From: CAVONB01 sp963697205
GTDB lineage: Bacteria > Pseudomonadota > Alphaproteobacteria > Rhizobiales > Hyphomicrobiaceae
DNA: 64,000 bases
Assembly (NCBI GenBank): GCA_963697205.1
Contig: CAVONB010000001.1
Coordinates: 62,001-126,000 of the forward strand
Direction of reading: 5' to 3'
Shown: one piece after another, positions 62,908 through 64,000 of the stretch
Layout of the letters: each line of letters opens with the position of its first letter
Numbering within the stretch: position 1 is the stretch's first letter
Translations under genes and position numbers: made by a program
The notes under the pieces: model-generated
What the model was told of the DNA's origin: nothing
Database searches by the model: none
Seen by the model: the letters and a program-made list of their open reading frames with translations, nothing else

Positions 62908-63092
62908 AACCGGCGGCCGGCGCCAGCGTTCACCTTCAGCGCGGCCCAGGCCGCTCTCGCACCAAAGCCATATTGCATTGCGGTATCACTCGGCTAACGT
63001 CTGAGCCGGGGTCGCGTCCGTGCGCCACCTCCAGGTCCGCCGTGGACGTCACCGTCTGCCGGGCAAGGGCCGTCTGGGCGAAGGGGTGCGAC

Positions 63093-64000
63093 ATGGCCAA
63101 ATCGAAGACGCCGGGTTCAACGAAGAGCGCGGGCCAGGGCGCCGCCCGCAAAGCCGGGACGGTTGACGGGGCGCGGGCGGCGGACGCCAGCGGGCGGGAC
63201 CGGCCGTGGATTATCCGCACCTATGCCGGGCACTCGACGGCGGCGGACTCCAACAAGCTCTACCGGAGCAATCTCGCTAAGGGCCAGACGGGGCTGTCGA
63301 TCGCGTTCGATCTGCCGACGCAGACCGGCTACGACAGCGACCACGAGCTGGCGCGAGGGGAAGTAGGCAAGGTCGGCGTGCCGATCTCGCACCGGGGCGA
63401 TATGACGGCGCTGCTTGAGGGCATCCCGCTTGCCGAGATGAACACGTCGATGACGATCAACGCGACGGCCGCTTGGCTGTTGGCGCTATACGTGGCGGTG
63501 GCCGACCAGCAGGGTGCGCCGCGCCCGTCGCTGACGGGGACGATCCAGAACGACATCATCAAGGAGTACCTGTCGCGGGGGACCTACGTGTTCCCGCCGG
63601 CGCCGTCGCTCAGGCTGATCAAGGATACGATCGTGTTCTCGTACGCGGAGATGCCGAAGTGGAACCCGACCAACGTGTGCTCCTATCATCTGCAGGAGGC
63701 GGGGGCGACGCCCGTGCAGGAGCTCGCCTATGCGCTGGCGACGGCGATCGCGGTGCTCGACACGGTGAAGGCGTCGGGCGAGATCGCGCCCGATGCGTTC
63801 GGCGCAGTGGTCGGGCGTATCTCGTTCTTCGTCAATGCGGGGCTCAGGTTCGTCACCGAGATCTGCAAGATGCGCGCGTTCGCGGAGCTGTGGGACGAGA
63901 TCACGCGTGAACGGTATGGCGTCACGGACGACAAGCATCGCCTGTTCCGCTACGGCGTGCAGGTGAACTCGCTCGGTCTGACGGAGAGCCAGCCGGAGAA
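63093..64000 (+). CDS. ecm: Ethylmalonyl-CoA mutase, N-terminal part (cut by window edge)
   Basis: A coenzyme B12-dependent mutase that turns ethylmalonyl-CoA into methylsuccinyl-CoA. The first 302 residues are present. After a Lys/Ser/Ala-rich leader come RDRPWIIRTYAGHSTAADSN, LYRSNLAKGQTGLSIAFDLP, GVPISHRGDMTALLEGIPL, SMTINATAAWLLALYVAVAD, TIQNDIIKEYLSRGTYVFP, and SLRLIKDTIVFSYAEMPKWN. The acyl-CoA mutase TIM-barrel segment is unmistakable. Methylmalonyl-CoA mutase is similar; proximity to ccr and the mcd gene favour the ethylmalonyl enzyme. It starts at the ATG at 63093 and continues past the right edge, where the B12 domain must lie. Confidence 0.88.
   Translation, partial: MAKSKTPGSTKSAGQGAARKAGTVDGARAADASGRDRPWIIRTYAGHSTAADSNKLYRSNLAKGQTGLSIAFDLPTQTGYDSDHELARGEVGKVGVPISHRGDMTALLEGIPLAEMNTSMTINATAAWLLALYVAVADQQGAPRPSLTGTIQNDIIKEYLSRGTYVFPPAPSLRLIKDTIVFSYAEMPKWNPTNVCSYHLQEAGATPVQELAYALATAIAVLDTVKASGEIAPDAFGAVVGRISFFVNAGLRFVTEICKMRAFAELWDEITRERYGVTDDKHRLFRYGVQVNSLGLTESQPE

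Noticed and set aside
62908..63092. A cobalamin riboswitch before the B12-dependent mutase gene
   Set aside because: Looked for the B12-box (GCCACTG-type) and did not see it in this 185-base gap.

Overview
The window looks like chromosomal DNA of a GC-rich alphaproteobacterium, most likely a member of the Hyphomicrobiales (Rhizobiales). The pointers are a SAM-II riboswitch in front of metX, the divergent metX / hisC-tyrC arrangement, and several ethylmalonyl-CoA pathway genes: crotonyl-CoA carboxylase/reductase (ccr), ethylmalonyl-CoA mutase (ecm), methylsuccinyl-CoA dehydrogenase (mcd) and phaB. A rpmA-rplU-GNAT-obgE block and TRAP-TAXI and Liv transporters fit the same picture. No rRNA, tRNA or CRISPR array was recognised.

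Layout. 1-5300: a TRAP-TAXI transporter, a divergent alpha/beta hydrolase, a methyltransferase, gloB and a cupin. 5490-7450: a NYN-domain protein with an OST-HTH-like domain and a strong terminator. 7570-10170: a two-subunit thiamine-diphosphate decarboxylase divergent from a carboxynorspermidine-decarboxylase-like gene. 10170-14400: an accessory island holding palindromic repeats, a secreted HExxH protein, an orphan gene and an intact IS1182-type element. 14408-19540: metW-metX under a SAM-II riboswitch, then hisC-tyrC-chaC, all interrupted by many single-base indels. 19570-23430: an oxidoreductase, a Crp-type regulator, maf and yacG. 23470-27930: obgE, GNAT, rpmA, rplU and an L,D-transpeptidase. 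28255-39430: an Ntn-type hydrolase, an unusual SpeD/SpeH homologue, AsmA, AbrB and TauE permeases, YifB, a secreted protein and gshB. 39770-45060: a tiny zinc-ribbon protein, an OmpA-like protein, a DUF4259 protein, YihY and a helix-hairpin-helix protein. 45270-50880: mcd, phaB, a class III CoA-transferase and a HAD phosphatase. 51110-57570: a complete livFGKMH-type transporter, a beta-hydroxyacid dehydrogenase and a cupin. 58070-64000: a membrane-anchored DUF2235 protein, ccr, two tandem paralogous membrane proteins and ecm, which runs off the end.

How the genes work together. PhaB makes 3-hydroxybutyryl-CoA from acetoacetyl-CoA. Ccr makes ethylmalonyl-CoA from crotonyl-CoA, Ecm rearranges it to methylsuccinyl-CoA, and Mcd oxidises that to mesaconyl-CoA, so four steps of acetyl-CoA assimilation/PHB metabolism lie within about 19 kb. 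MetX/MetW with the SAM-II switch form a methionine-controlled unit.

Ten genes (TAXI receptor, metW, metX, hisC, tyrC, chaC, obgE, the SpeD homologue, the HAD hydrolase and the Liv binding protein) carry frameshifts. Conserved sequence resumes in another frame each time, often at a short homopolymer, so these look like consensus errors rather than decayed genes. Coordinates for these genes give the reconstructed extent.
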